From: Gammaproteobacteria bacterium
GTDB lineage: Bacteria > Pseudomonadota > Gammaproteobacteria > Steroidobacterales > Steroidobacteraceae
Length of the DNA stretch: 64,000 nt
Assembly (NCBI GenBank): GCA_947469285.1
Contig: CANIOW010000018.1
Span: 1 to 64,000 of the forward strand
Direction: 5' to 3'
Both the position numbers and the translations under genes were made by a program. The notes beneath the pieces were generated by a model that did not search any database, had not been told where the DNA came from, and worked only from the letters and a program-made list of their open reading frames with translations. Shown here piece by piece: positions 20,687 through 29,524 of the stretch; position 1 is the stretch's first letter, and every line of letters starts with the position of its first letter.

Positions 20687-21178
20687 ATGTCTTCGATACC
20701 CGGGATGGAGCCCTTAACTGCCAGGGGCCAGCCGCCGAACATTACTGCACTGAGTGAACGCCTATGTGGCACACGTTTCCCTGGTGGCACGTATACCATT
20801 ACTACAGACATCCATTCGACAGTCACCGCGTTAGTCGAAGCGACGGACCACCCCCAAACCGTACATCCAGCGCTCTGCATCGTCACGGCACTAAACGCCA
20901 TCGGCCTGCCGCTGGACCAGGTTTGCTTGCTGGCTGAAGCCAATATCAACGACGGTCCCTTGCTCGGAGAATGCGATATCCGTCTGCATCGTCCACTGCA
21001 AGTAGACGAGCCGTACTCCGTCAGTGGGCAGATCACCGGCGTGACCCGCAAGCGAAGCCAGCGTCTTGGGCTCATGGATCTACTGGCATTTACGCTGAAT
21101 ATCGCCTCGAGCGAAGGAAAGGCGGTGGCTGATGTGGGGCTCGTCTGGATTCTCCCCCGCCCGGAGCCTCTCCAGTGA
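20687..21178 (+). CDS. Hot-dog fold protein, MaoC dehydratase N-like subunit
   Basis: 163 residues. The pattern HPALCIVTALNAIG, a central helix, then DIRLHRPLQVDEPYSVSGQITG and a terminal beta strand matches the N-terminal half (FAS1/MaoC-N) of double hot-dog hydratases. The half that carries the active site is the next gene, overlapping by GTGA, so the two probably form a heteromeric enoyl-CoA hydratase as in steroid side-chain enzymes ChsH1/ChsH2. It lacks the hydratase-2 D-N-H motif itself. Ribosome site AGGGA 5 bases before ATG. Could alternatively be a thioesterase-like hot-dog protein. Confidence 0.65.
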   Translation: MSSIPGMEPLTARGQPPNITALSERLCGTRFPGGTYTITTDIHSTVTALVEATDHPQTVHPALCIVTALNAIGLPLDQVCLLAEANINDGPLLGECDIRLHRPLQVDEPYSVSGQITGVTRKRSQRLGLMDLLAFTLNIASSEGKAVADVGLVWILPRPEPLQ

Positions 21179-21585
21179 TTGCGCCACCACTACCCATCGT
21201 GACGTCAAAACATTTCCGCGTCACTCGCACACAGTGCGCTACTTGGGCCAGAATTCTGCATGACACGAATCCAATCCACTTCGACGTCGCCGCGGTTGAA
21301 GAGCTGGGGCTTGGCACCGAGACGATCAATCCCGGCCCCGCCAATCTAGCATTCCTTTATACGATGCTGAACGAGAACTTCCCCGCGCTCCGGGTTATAC
21401 GCCTAAAGGCTCGACTGACTGGAACCGTCCATTCGGGTGATGAACTCACCGTCAACGGAACAGTCCGCAAGGAGGAAGGTCAGCACCCTCACGCAATGAT
21501 TCACCTTGACCTTCGTCTGGTATCAACGAGAGGCGTATCGGTTGTTGCAGAGGCTTGGCTGATGCCGCCTGAGGAATACCAATGA
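21175..21585 (+). CDS. MaoC-family (R)-specific enoyl-CoA hydratase subunit
   Basis: 136 residues. The hydratase-2 motif is present: WARILHDTNPIHFDVAAVEE, in which the Asp, Asn-Pro and His of the active site are all conserved, followed by INPGPANLAFLYTML. The enzyme would hydrate an alpha,beta-unsaturated acyl-CoA. Overlaps the preceding hot-dog gene (GTGA) and the following ligase (ATGA), which implies translational coupling and a shared complex or pathway. Confidence 0.8.
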   Translation: MIAPPLPIVTSKHFRVTRTQCATWARILHDTNPIHFDVAAVEELGLGTETINPGPANLAFLYTMLNENFPALRVIRLKARLTGTVHSGDELTVNGTVRKEEGQHPHAMIHLDLRLVSTRGVSVVAEAWLMPPEEYQ

Positions 21586-23156
21586 ATATGCCCCAAAAGC
21601 ACGCAACTAAATCCACCAGCGAAGCTGCAAATACTGTCACTGTTTACAGCTTGTTTCGCGAACAGGCGCGCCGTCATCCAGAAGCAGTAGCGCTAAGGTA
21701 TGGAGAACGAAAATGGAGCTACCAGCAACTACTGCAGCTGGTTGAGGGTGTCGCTATCCGTCTTACCCAACTCGGGCTAACCCAAGGTGACCGTGTCGCA
21801 ATCTTGTCGGAGAACCGCCCAGAGTATACTGTCGTACAGTTGGCGGCCGCTCGCATGGGCTACATTGTCGCCTGCCTCAACTGGCGACTCGGCGAAGAAG
21901 AGCAACACCACTGCGTCAGTCTAGTGGAACCGCGGGTTTTACTGCACTCCGCGCGGTTTAAGTTACCCGCGCAGCAGCTGATGGAGTCACGGGCCCCGTA
22001 CAGCATCGCCTGCCTTCTTTTAGAAGACATCGCACATCACGACCACCTTCCTGAAACACTGACCGACCCACCAGAGATCGACCCGGAGAGCGGCCTGTTG
22101 CTTCTCTATACGAGTGGCACCACCGGCTTACCAAAAGCCGCACTCATCAGTCATCGCGCCGAGATTGCGCGGATGACGGTGCTGCGTCTCGATCTAAAAA
22201 TTACTCGTGATGACGCCTATATCGCCTGGTCCCCCATGTTTCACATGGGCGGCACGGAACATACGTTGGCCAGCCTTATGTTTGGTGCCATGGTAATCAT
22301 CACCGACGGTTTGGATCTGCCGGCCATGATTCATGCTATGGCTAATTACCGTCTGGGATGGCTGCTGCTTGTGCCGGCCACCATCGAGCCACTCCTCGAA
22401 GAGATGAGTCGCCGCAGTGTTCGTGTACTCGGCATCAAATGTGTGGGATGCATGGCCGACCTCGTGCCAGGCGCAGTGATTGCCCAGGCCACGCGCCGGC
22501 TAAACGCGCCGTTTCTAAATAGCTTTGGCGCCACGGAAACCGGGTTACCGCCAGCCACCGGGCACCTGATCCCCATCGGTGAAACTCCCAACAGTTTGTC
22601 TAAGCATGCAAGTTCACTGTGCGAGATCCGCCTCCTGGATAAAGCAGGAGTAGAGGTAGCAAATGGCTTACCCGGTGAAGTTCATGTACGCGGGCCCACG
22701 GTATTTAGTGGTTACTGGACGACCGACGGACTGAACTGTTCAGATTTCCACAAGGGCTGGTTCTGCATGGGTGACCTTTTCTGTAAAACGCCAGCAGGCC
22801 ATTTTGATTTCGTTGGCCGCACGAAATACCTGATCAAATCTGGCGGAGAGAATATCTACCCCGCTGAGATAGAACGGGTGCTACTCGCTGACCCGCGCAT
22901 TGCCGACGCAATCGTGGTTCGAAAAGCCGACCCACGCTGGGGCGAAATTCCGGTGGCCTTCGTGGCAACCAATACCGAAGACGTCACCGTACTTGACATA
23001 GAAATGCTCTGCCGCCGAAAGCTGGCGGGTTTCAAACGACCAAAGGAAGTTCGCTTCCTGGCACTGCAGGACTTTCCACGCAGCGCTACCGGCAAGATCA
23101 TCCGCGAAGAACTCGAACTGCGTCTTAAACAGGAACCCGGGGAATTGAACCAATGA
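21582..23156 (+). CDS. AMP-forming acyl-CoA synthetase (ANL superfamily)
   Basis: 524 residues. ATP/AMP motif LLYTSGTTGLPKA near residue 172, second motif FGATETG, the hinge region GDLFCKTPAGHFDFVGRTKYLIKSGGENIYP and the catalytic lysine in PRSATGKIIREEL near the C-terminus. It activates a carboxylic acid to acyl-AMP and then to its CoA ester. In context the acid would be the product of the adjacent aldehyde dehydrogenase and the CoA ester the route to the MaoC hydratase. Substrate class cannot be fixed from sequence. Confidence 0.92.
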   Translation: MNMPQKHATKSTSEAANTVTVYSLFREQARRHPEAVALRYGERKWSYQQLLQLVEGVAIRLTQLGLTQGDRVAILSENRPEYTVVQLAAARMGYIVACLNWRLGEEEQHHCVSLVEPRVLLHSARFKLPAQQLMESRAPYSIACLLLEDIAHHDHLPETLTDPPEIDPESGLLLLYTSGTTGLPKAALISHRAEIARMTVLRLDLKITRDDAYIAWSPMFHMGGTEHTLASLMFGAMVIITDGLDLPAMIHAMANYRLGWLLLVPATIEPLLEEMSRRSVRVLGIKCVGCMADLVPGAVIAQATRRLNAPFLNSFGATETGLPPATGHLIPIGETPNSLSKHASSLCEIRLLDKAGVEVANGLPGEVHVRGPTVFSGYWTTDGLNCSDFHKGWFCMGDLFCKTPAGHFDFVGRTKYLIKSGGENIYPAEIERVLLADPRIADAIVVRKADPRWGEIPVAFVATNTEDVTVLDIEMLCRRKLAGFKRPKEVRFLALQDFPRSATGKIIREELELRLKQEPGELNQ

Positions 23157-23962
23157 AATCAACCAATCCTTTCGCGCGCCGTTTTCTGGCTTTGGCCATC
23201 ATCGGGGGGCTACTGACACCAATGTCCGTACCTGCAGCACAGAATACGGACACAACGGAACGCGTCAAGGTGTTCGCGTTCATCAGCCGACGCCCCGACC
23301 TAACCCAGGACCAGTTTAATGCTCACTGGCGTGACCCACATGCACGTCTAGCGATCAAGACGCCTCTGATTCTGCGCTATGTGCAGAACCACACAGTAGG
23401 CACCGGTGCAGCTATTCCCGGACTAAAACTCATGCATCGTGATGGCATTGCCTCAATCTGGGTTGCCAACACAGGAATGTTAACGGCGATTACTGCCGAC
23501 CCACTGTATGCAGAGGTTCACGAGGACGAATTAAGCCTGCTCGACCGCAACACCCTAGGTTGGCTCATGGCTGAAGAGCATGAAGTGACCTTGGGTTTGT
23601 CCGCCAACGACCTAACGTCTGTACAGACAAAAGCAATCCTGTTCGTCCAGCGGAATGCTGGTGTTACGCAGGCTCAGTTTGCTAAAGGCCTGCGAAAGAT
23701 TGCGCATGCTGGCACGAGCATGGCGGGCCAAGGACGAGTGACTTATTCGCTGCCTGCCGCTGGCGTCTACACCACAGAGGCACCAGCACCCTATGACGGT
23801 GTTGTGGAGTTATGGTTTTCAAATACGGATAGCTTCGAACGTCAATGGCGCCGACATGGGCCGAAGTTTCTGCGAAAACTTAGCGTAATTGCTGACGTGG
23901 ATGCGTCGCAAGGCTTCCTCGCTACGGAAGAACGCAAACTTTGGCCAGCTTTGTCCTACTGA
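23153..23962 (+). CDS. Exported tandem EthD-domain protein
   Basis: 269 residues with a signal peptide (residues 1-27, ending VPAAQN). Two EthD-like dimeric alpha-beta barrel modules: KVFAFISRRPDLTQDQFNAHW with DPHARLAIKTPLILRYVQNH, and a second beginning TKAILFVQRNAGVTQAQFAKGL with a less conserved end. EthD was named from ethyl tert-butyl ether degradation, where it is needed but of unclear chemistry; related barrels act on small hydrophobic compounds. A periplasmic, doubled EthD is unusual since the family is mostly cytoplasmic. It overlaps the ligase by ATGA, tying it to the pathway. Confidence 0.75.
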   Translation: MKSTNPFARRFLALAIIGGLLTPMSVPAAQNTDTTERVKVFAFISRRPDLTQDQFNAHWRDPHARLAIKTPLILRYVQNHTVGTGAAIPGLKLMHRDGIASIWVANTGMLTAITADPLYAEVHEDELSLLDRNTLGWLMAEEHEVTLGLSANDLTSVQTKAILFVQRNAGVTQAQFAKGLRKIAHAGTSMAGQGRVTYSLPAAGVYTTEAPAPYDGVVELWFSNTDSFERQWRRHGPKFLRKLSVIADVDASQGFLATEERKLWPALSY

Positions 23963-23975
23963 TACGGAAACCCTC

Positions 23976-25499
23976 ATGCAAACTACACAAGACACTGTGT
24001 CGCGGGTCGCCAGCTATCTCGCTGGCAGCCACCCCCCACTGATCGACGGACAGCGTCGACCTGCCTTTTCCGGGAACACCTTTGATACTCGCAACCCTGC
24101 CACCGGGGAGGTGATCGCGGCCATCCAGGAAGCCACCTCACTGGACGTCGATCTCGCCGTGGAGGCTGCGCGCGCTGCACTGAATGATAGACGCTGGACC
24201 GGACTCTCGGCCGATGCCCGTGCGCGCGTACTGTGGCGTTACGCAGACTTACTCGAGCGGGACGCAGCTGAGTTAGCTCGCCTTGAAGTCCTGAACAACG
24301 GCATGCCGATCGCTTTTGCGAATTGGATGGTGAGCGCCTCGGCACAATGGCTGCGCTACTACGCCGGCGCAACACCGCGCATTCATGGACGTGCCGTCGG
24401 CGACGCTGCGTCCGACCCACAGAGACGTCTGCATGCCTATACCGTCCGTGAACCCGTGGGCGTTGCGGCGCTAATTTTGCCCTGGAACGGACCCATCGGC
24501 ACTTTTATCATGAAGGTGGCACCCGCGCTTGCAGCCGGCTGCAGCTGCATAGTTAAGCCGGCAGAAAACACCCCTCTGACTGCGCTGCGGCTCGGCGAGC
24601 TGGCGATGGAGGCTGGCATTCCACCAGGGGTGCTCAATATATTACCGGGTTTCGGACCTGGCGCAGGCGCAGCGCTGGTAGCGCACCGTGGCGTCGATAA
24701 AGTGTCGTTTACCGGGTCTACTTTAGTGGGGAAACAAATTGTCCGCAGCGCGGCAGACAACCTCAAGCGTATCACTCTTGAACTGGGCGGAAAGTCTCCT
24801 TGCATCATTCTTGAGGATGCCGATCTAGAGACCGCTATCCCAGCTGCCGCAATGGGCATCTTCGCCAATTCCGGGCAAGTCTGTTTCGCGGGTTCCAGAC
24901 TCTACGTTCATCAAAATGTGTATGACCGTGTGGTCGCCGGCATCGCCGATTTCGCCGCTCACCTGAAGATTGGCTCTGGTCTCGAGCCGGACACCATGCT
25001 CGGCCCCCTGATTTCAGCTAGGCAACAAGCCCGGGTGGAGGAGTACCTGAGCATTGGCGGCAAGGAAGCAGAGACTGTCTGCGGCGGCACGACCTTACAA
25101 GGCGATGGCTACTTTGTGCGTCCTACCGTCTTCGCGAATCCGGCAACTGGTAGTCGGTTGTTGACAGAGGAGATCTTTGGTCCAGTCCTCGTCGCCGTGC
25201 CATTCACAGACCTAGATGCCGTCGTGAGCGCCGCCAATGATACTCGTTACGGACTTGGCGCCGGTATTTTCTCCAACAATATCAACCGAGCCCACCAGTT
25301 GGCTGCACGTCTGCAGGCTGGAAACGTCTGGGTGAACTGCTATGGGGTTGTTCACGAAACCATGCCCTTTGGCGGATACAAGGAGTCCGGCTGGGGACGC
25401 GAGATGGGTACGGAAGGCATGGATGCCTTCCTCGAAACAAAATCTGTCTTCATCCATTTGCCCGACCTACCACGCGAAAACTCACAAGGGGAAACGTGA
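23976..25499 (+). CDS. Aldehyde dehydrogenase (NAD(P)-dependent)
   Basis: 507 residues. Oxidises an aldehyde to the acid. Conserved elements: LPWNGPIGTFIMKVAPALAA, cofactor loop FTGSTLVGKQI, catalytic Glu269 in LELGGKSPC, nucleophile Cys303 in GQVCFAGSRLYV, and EEIFGPVLVAVPF. Start set at 23976 because the open frame further upstream overlaps the EthD gene in another frame. It is expected to receive the aldehyde made by the PQQ alcohol dehydrogenase that follows and to pass the acid to the CoA ligase. Its stop overlaps the next start as TGATG. Confidence 0.93.
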   Translation: MQTTQDTVSRVASYLAGSHPPLIDGQRRPAFSGNTFDTRNPATGEVIAAIQEATSLDVDLAVEAARAALNDRRWTGLSADARARVLWRYADLLERDAAELARLEVLNNGMPIAFANWMVSASAQWLRYYAGATPRIHGRAVGDAASDPQRRLHAYTVREPVGVAALILPWNGPIGTFIMKVAPALAAGCSCIVKPAENTPLTALRLGELAMEAGIPPGVLNILPGFGPGAGAALVAHRGVDKVSFTGSTLVGKQIVRSAADNLKRITLELGGKSPCIILEDADLETAIPAAAMGIFANSGQVCFAGSRLYVHQNVYDRVVAGIADFAAHLKIGSGLEPDTMLGPLISARQQARVEEYLSIGGKEAETVCGGTTLQGDGYFVRPTVFANPATGSRLLTEEIFGPVLVAVPFTDLDAVVSAANDTRYGLGAGIFSNNINRAHQLAARLQAGNVWVNCYGVVHETMPFGGYKESGWGREMGTEGMDAFLETKSVFIHLPDLPRENSQGET

Positions 25500-27652
25500 T
25501 GAATCTTTACCAAAGCAAGACTTTTCAAGTTCTGTGCTTGAAGCGGGTGCAGCTCATTTCCTGCTGTCTGGCGTTGCTTCTCGTCAACTCGGCGGCCGTT
25601 CCCGCGGCCCGTGTCGTGGATACCGCGAGAATCGCCGCGGCGGAAAGTGAGCCGGGAAACTGGCTCACCCATGGCGGCACCTACAATGAGCAACGCTATT
25701 CGCGGCTCCAGCAGGTGAATAATGGAAACGTGAACCAGCTCGGGCTCGCCTGGTCATTCGAACTGGACACTTCGCGTGGTCAAGAAGGCACACCACTGGT
25801 TGTCGACGGCGTCATGTATGTCACCACCGCTTGGAGCAAAGTAGTCGCATTAGATGCTGGGACGGGACGCAGACTATGGGCCTACGATCCGAAGGTACCT
25901 GGCGCCACCGGTATCCGGGCATGTTGCGATGTAGTAAATCGCGGGGCGGCGTTTTACGCCGGCAAGGTCTATGTTGGAACCCTTGACGGCCGGCTCATCG
26001 CCCTGAATGCCCGTACCGGCCATAAAGTCTGGAGTGTGATGACGGTCGACCCGACCAAGCCTTACACCATAACTGGTGCTCCACGGGCGGCAAAAGGCAA
26101 GATTTATATTGGCAACGGTGGTGCGGAATATGGCGTACGCGGCTATGTAAGCGCCTATGACGCGGAAACTGGTGCACTGTCATGGCGCTTCTATACGGTT
26201 CCCGGCCAACCTGGCGTACTCGATGGCGCAGCGTCCGACGAGATTTTTGCCAACCTAGCGAACCCTACGTGGCACGGCAACACCTACTGGCAATACGGCG
26301 GTGGTGGTACTGTTTGGGACTCCATCGTCTATGACCCCGAGCTTGACCAGCTTTATATTGGTACCGGAAATGGCTCGCCATGGAACCACAAGATACGTTC
26401 AGCGGGTGAAGGCGATAACTTATTTCTAGCCTCAATCGTTGCCCTAAACCCTGATACCGGCAAGTACCTCTGGCACTACCAGGAAACTCCCGGTGAATCG
26501 TGGGATTTCTCGGCCACCCAGCAGATAACCCTCGCGAAGCTACCGGTGGACGGAGTCGACAAACAGGTCATCTTGCATGCTCCTAAAAATGGTTTCTTTT
26601 ATGTCATTGACCGTCACACAGGGCGCCCTCTATCAGCGGAGAAATTCTCGGACGTCAACTGGGCAACCAAGATCGATCTAACCACCGGTCGTCCGGTCGA
26701 GGCGCCGAATGCGCGTTTCGTCACGCAAGCTTTTTTCTCGTCCTCTGGCGCCTCCGGTGCGCATAACTGGTTCCCGATGGCCTATGACCCAGAGGCACGG
26801 CTGGTCTTTATTCCAGCACAGCGCATTCCGTTTCTCTATGTAAATGATGAGAAGTTTGTCTTCCGACCTGAGCAATGGAATCTGGGCGTGGACATGATGG
26901 GTACCCGGTTACCGACCACTCCGGAGGGTCGTGCCGCCATGCGCAATGCCCTGGAAGGCTGGCTGCTCGCATGGGACCCCGTGGCACAGCGTGAGGTCTG
27001 GCGGGTACCGTATGACCGCCCGTGGAACGGCGGGGTACTCGCGACGGCGGGCAAACTGGTATTTCAAGGCACCGCCACTGCCAAGTTTCGCGCCTACGAT
27101 TCAAGCAACGGCACGCTACGCTGGGAGTATGCCGCACCGTCCGCCATGCTAGGCGGTGCGATCGCCTACTCCATCAAAGGTCAGGAATACATCGCCATCA
27201 TGGCGGGTAACGGTGGCGGGTTGCCGCTGACACTTCCCGCTTTCGATGGCCCGCAACCACGGACTTTTGGGCAAGTACTGGCCTTCAAGCTCGGTGGTAC
27301 GGCCAAGCTACCCCCGGCGCCGACAATAGGCCCCACCCCAGCGCCGCCCAACAGTACTTGGTCGGAAGCGGTCATCGAACGCGGACGCGCTAACTATGCA
27401 GCTCACTGTGCCTCTTGTCATGGTATGGAAACACTGTCCGCCGGCGTCCTGCCAGACCTACGCCGCTCTGCACTGCTGTCCAGTGACCGAGCCTGGCGCG
27501 CAGTGGTCCTCGAAGGTGCATTAACCACACGCGGAATGGTGGGGTTTTCAAGCCGCATGGATGCCGATAACGTAGAAAGCATCCGCGCCTATGTGGTGAC
27601 AGAAGCACTGCGCGCTCAAAACCTTGCGAAACCCACAACACCTGCCGACTGA
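25499..27652 (+). CDS. Exported quinohaemoprotein alcohol dehydrogenase (PQQ and haem c)
   Basis: 717 residues. Signal peptide to about residue 35, then an eight-bladed PQQ propeller: WLTHGGTYNEQRYSRLQQVN, the vicinal disulfide Cys142-Cys143 (IRACCDVV), tryptophan-docking repeats such as LDAGTGRRLWAYDP, and catalytic Asp336 in ESWDFSATQQ. Ser338, two residues after, indicates a Ca-dependent rather than lanthanide-dependent enzyme, which would have Asp there. The C-terminus is a cytochrome c domain with CASCH (637-641). This is a type II quinohaemoprotein that oxidises alcohols in the periplasm. ATG at 25499 has AAGGGG 7 bases upstream. PQQ synthesis genes are not in the window. Confidence 0.93.
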   Translation: MNLYQSKTFQVLCLKRVQLISCCLALLLVNSAAVPAARVVDTARIAAAESEPGNWLTHGGTYNEQRYSRLQQVNNGNVNQLGLAWSFELDTSRGQEGTPLVVDGVMYVTTAWSKVVALDAGTGRRLWAYDPKVPGATGIRACCDVVNRGAAFYAGKVYVGTLDGRLIALNARTGHKVWSVMTVDPTKPYTITGAPRAAKGKIYIGNGGAEYGVRGYVSAYDAETGALSWRFYTVPGQPGVLDGAASDEIFANLANPTWHGNTYWQYGGGGTVWDSIVYDPELDQLYIGTGNGSPWNHKIRSAGEGDNLFLASIVALNPDTGKYLWHYQETPGESWDFSATQQITLAKLPVDGVDKQVILHAPKNGFFYVIDRHTGRPLSAEKFSDVNWATKIDLTTGRPVEAPNARFVTQAFFSSSGASGAHNWFPMAYDPEARLVFIPAQRIPFLYVNDEKFVFRPEQWNLGVDMMGTRLPTTPEGRAAMRNALEGWLLAWDPVAQREVWRVPYDRPWNGGVLATAGKLVFQGTATAKFRAYDSSNGTLRWEYAAPSAMLGGAIAYSIKGQEYIAIMAGNGGGLPLTLPAFDGPQPRTFGQVLAFKLGGTAKLPPAPTIGPTPAPPNSTWSEAVIERGRANYAAHCASCHGMETLSAGVLPDLRRSALLSSDRAWRAVVLEGALTTRGMVGFSSRMDADNVESIRAYVVTEALRAQNLAKPTTPAD

Positions 27653-27706
27653 ACTTCGGGCATTTTGTATACTGCAAGCATCAGGTGTGACAGGCGGGGA
27701 GCTTTG

Positions 27707-28501
27707 ATGACTGAAAAAATCAAAAACCGGGTTGCTCGCAACCCGGGGAGCCCCCCGAAAGTGCGGCCTGACGGGGCGCTGCAAGCTTGGCAGCGTCGCG
27801 CAGCCGATCGGCCGACTGACATCCTGCGTGCAGCCCGCCTACTTCTGGAGGAACACGGCTATGCCACAGTTTCAATGGCGAAAATTGCTGATCAGGCTGG
27901 CGTTTCGGAAGCCACGGTCTACAAATATTTCCAGAACAAACAGGATCTGATGGGCCAGGTGTTAACGGAATGGGCGACGCCTTTTATTGAAGGGTTACAG
28001 CAAGAGCTCCCACTTGTCACTGGCGTCCGCACAGCCATCGCGCTCATCGCCACCCGTTACCTCGGCGGCATGTTGCAAACACCACGCCTACATCGCGTCT
28101 ATTACCAAGAACTACGCTGGGGCAACTACATCGGATCACCGATGCACAAACTCAACCAGCGTTTCGCCAGAATGGCTGTCCGTGTCATCGAAGACGGCGT
28201 CTCGAGTGGTGAACTCGCAGCACATACCAACCCAATCACCGTCCGCGACCTACTCTTTGGTGGGCTAGAACATATTGGGCAGCGTACGGCATTTGCCGGA
28301 CGGTCGCTGGATGTCGTCCAAGAAGCCCAGGTGCTCACCCGTCATCTGCTGGACGGTATTACCGCGGCACCACCGCCGCCCACTGCGGCCCGGATCTTGG
28401 CAGGCGCCAAAGCAGGGCCGGATAGCCTGGACGATCTAGCAACGCTGGTGCACCGGCTAGAGTCTGCCGTCACGCGCCTTGAGGACATTGAACCCAAGTA
28501 G
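27707..28501 (+). CDS. TetR/AcrR-family transcriptional regulator
   Basis: 264 residues. The DNA-binding N-terminus is preceded by an unusual 45-residue basic Pro/Gly-rich tail; the helix-turn-helix is ATVSMAKIADQAGVSEATVY with KYFQNKQDL. The C-terminal ligand domain is of the TetR_C type. Start at 27707 chosen for the GGGGAGC ribosome site. It sits 54 bases after the alcohol dehydrogenase in the same direction, so it likely controls this cluster; palindromes at 18055 and 18310 are candidate sites. Convergent with glsA, 12 bases away. Confidence 0.88.
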   Translation: MTEKIKNRVARNPGSPPKVRPDGALQAWQRRAADRPTDILRAARLLLEEHGYATVSMAKIADQAGVSEATVYKYFQNKQDLMGQVLTEWATPFIEGLQQELPLVTGVRTAIALIATRYLGGMLQTPRLHRVYYQELRWGNYIGSPMHKLNQRFARMAVRVIEDGVSSGELAAHTNPITVRDLLFGGLEHIGQRTAFAGRSLDVVQEAQVLTRHLLDGITAAPPPPTAARILAGAKAGPDSLDDLATLVHRLESAVTRLEDIEPK

Positions 28502-28513
28502 GTACCAAGACCG

Positions 28514-29524
28514 TCAACGCAAGAAGCGCTCGACAATGCTCGAGCCCTGTTTAGTGCAGTCAAAGGCGTGCAGGCCTAGCTCCTCCGACAGCGCCGTCAA
28601 GGCCTTGACGCCGCGAACCGTATTGCCTTTATGGTCCAACAAAGGCGAGTAAGCGCCAATCCCTAACTGCCGGTTCACCACCCCGACCAGACCACCGCCT
28701 ACCCCACTTTTGGCCGGAATGCCGACGCTGTACGCCCAGCTTCCGGAGGCGTCATACATACCGCAGGAGAACATCACCGCCTGGGTGTCCCGCACTGCCT
28801 GCAGATCGAATACTTGATCCTTCGTGATGGCATTTTCGCCAAGGTTAGCGAGGGTCAAGCCCATCCAGGCGAGGTCCACGGCCGTTACCCGGATAGCGCA
28901 CTGCCGAAAATATAAATTAACGATGGCATCCACCGAGCCTGACAAAGCTCCCACACTCAACAGCAAATGAGCGATCGCCCGATTCCGGTGCCCCGTTGCC
29001 ACTTCCGATCGATAAATATTTTCATCCACCGCGAGCGGTCGACCAGCGGCACGCGACAGCCGGTCGAGAATAAAGTCGAAAGCACCAGCGCCCAGATGGC
29101 TATATAGCAGACCCGCGATCGTGATCGCACCGGCGTTGACCATCGGGTTATAGGGCCGGCGGGTGTGGGGATTAAACTCGATGGCGTTGAAGGCATCGCC
29201 GCTGGGCTCAACACCCACCCGCCGTAACACCGCTTCACGCCCCGCCACTTCCACGGCAAGGCAGTAGGTAAAGGCTTTTGACACGGATTGGATGCTGAAC
29301 GGCTTACGCGCATCGCCAGCCGTATATAGGCGCCCTTTTACCGTCGCAACTCCCAACCCAAAGTCGTCGGGCGACGCCTTGGCAAGTTCGGGAATATAGT
29401 CAGCCAGATCACCAGTGTCGTCTGCAGCCGCGCGCTGGTAGACCAATTCAATAATTTCCGCCAGTTCATCCGGCTCCTCGGGAAGAGCGGTGGTGGCTTC
29501 GGGTACGTCAGACTCCAGTTCCAA
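28514..29524 (-). CDS. glsA: Glutaminase (GlsA type)
   Basis: 336 residues. Hydrolyses glutamine to glutamate and ammonia. It has the serine-dependent beta-lactamase-like fold: the catalytic S-x-x-K is in FSIQSVSKAFTYCLAVE, with FNPHTRRPYNPMVNAGAI and the Lys/Tyr-containing SGSWAYSVGIPAKSGVGGG. About 35 extra acidic residues precede the usual start. Overlaps the 3' end of the upstream molybdenum hydroxylase by 17 bases, an odd pairing. May serve acid resistance or nitrogen supply. Confidence 0.93.
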   Translation of the reverse strand: MELESDVPEATTALPEEPDELAEIIELVYQRAAADDTGDLADYIPELAKASPDDFGLGVATVKGRLYTAGDARKPFSIQSVSKAFTYCLAVEVAGREAVLRRVGVEPSGDAFNAIEFNPHTRRPYNPMVNAGAITIAGLLYSHLGAGAFDFILDRLSRAAGRPLAVDENIYRSEVATGHRNRAIAHLLLSVGALSGSVDAIVNLYFRQCAIRVTAVDLAWMGLTLANLGENAITKDQVFDLQAVRDTQAVMFSCGMYDASGSWAYSVGIPAKSGVGGGLVGVVNRQLGIGAYSPLLDHKGNTVRGVKALTALSEELGLHAFDCTKQGSSIVERFLR

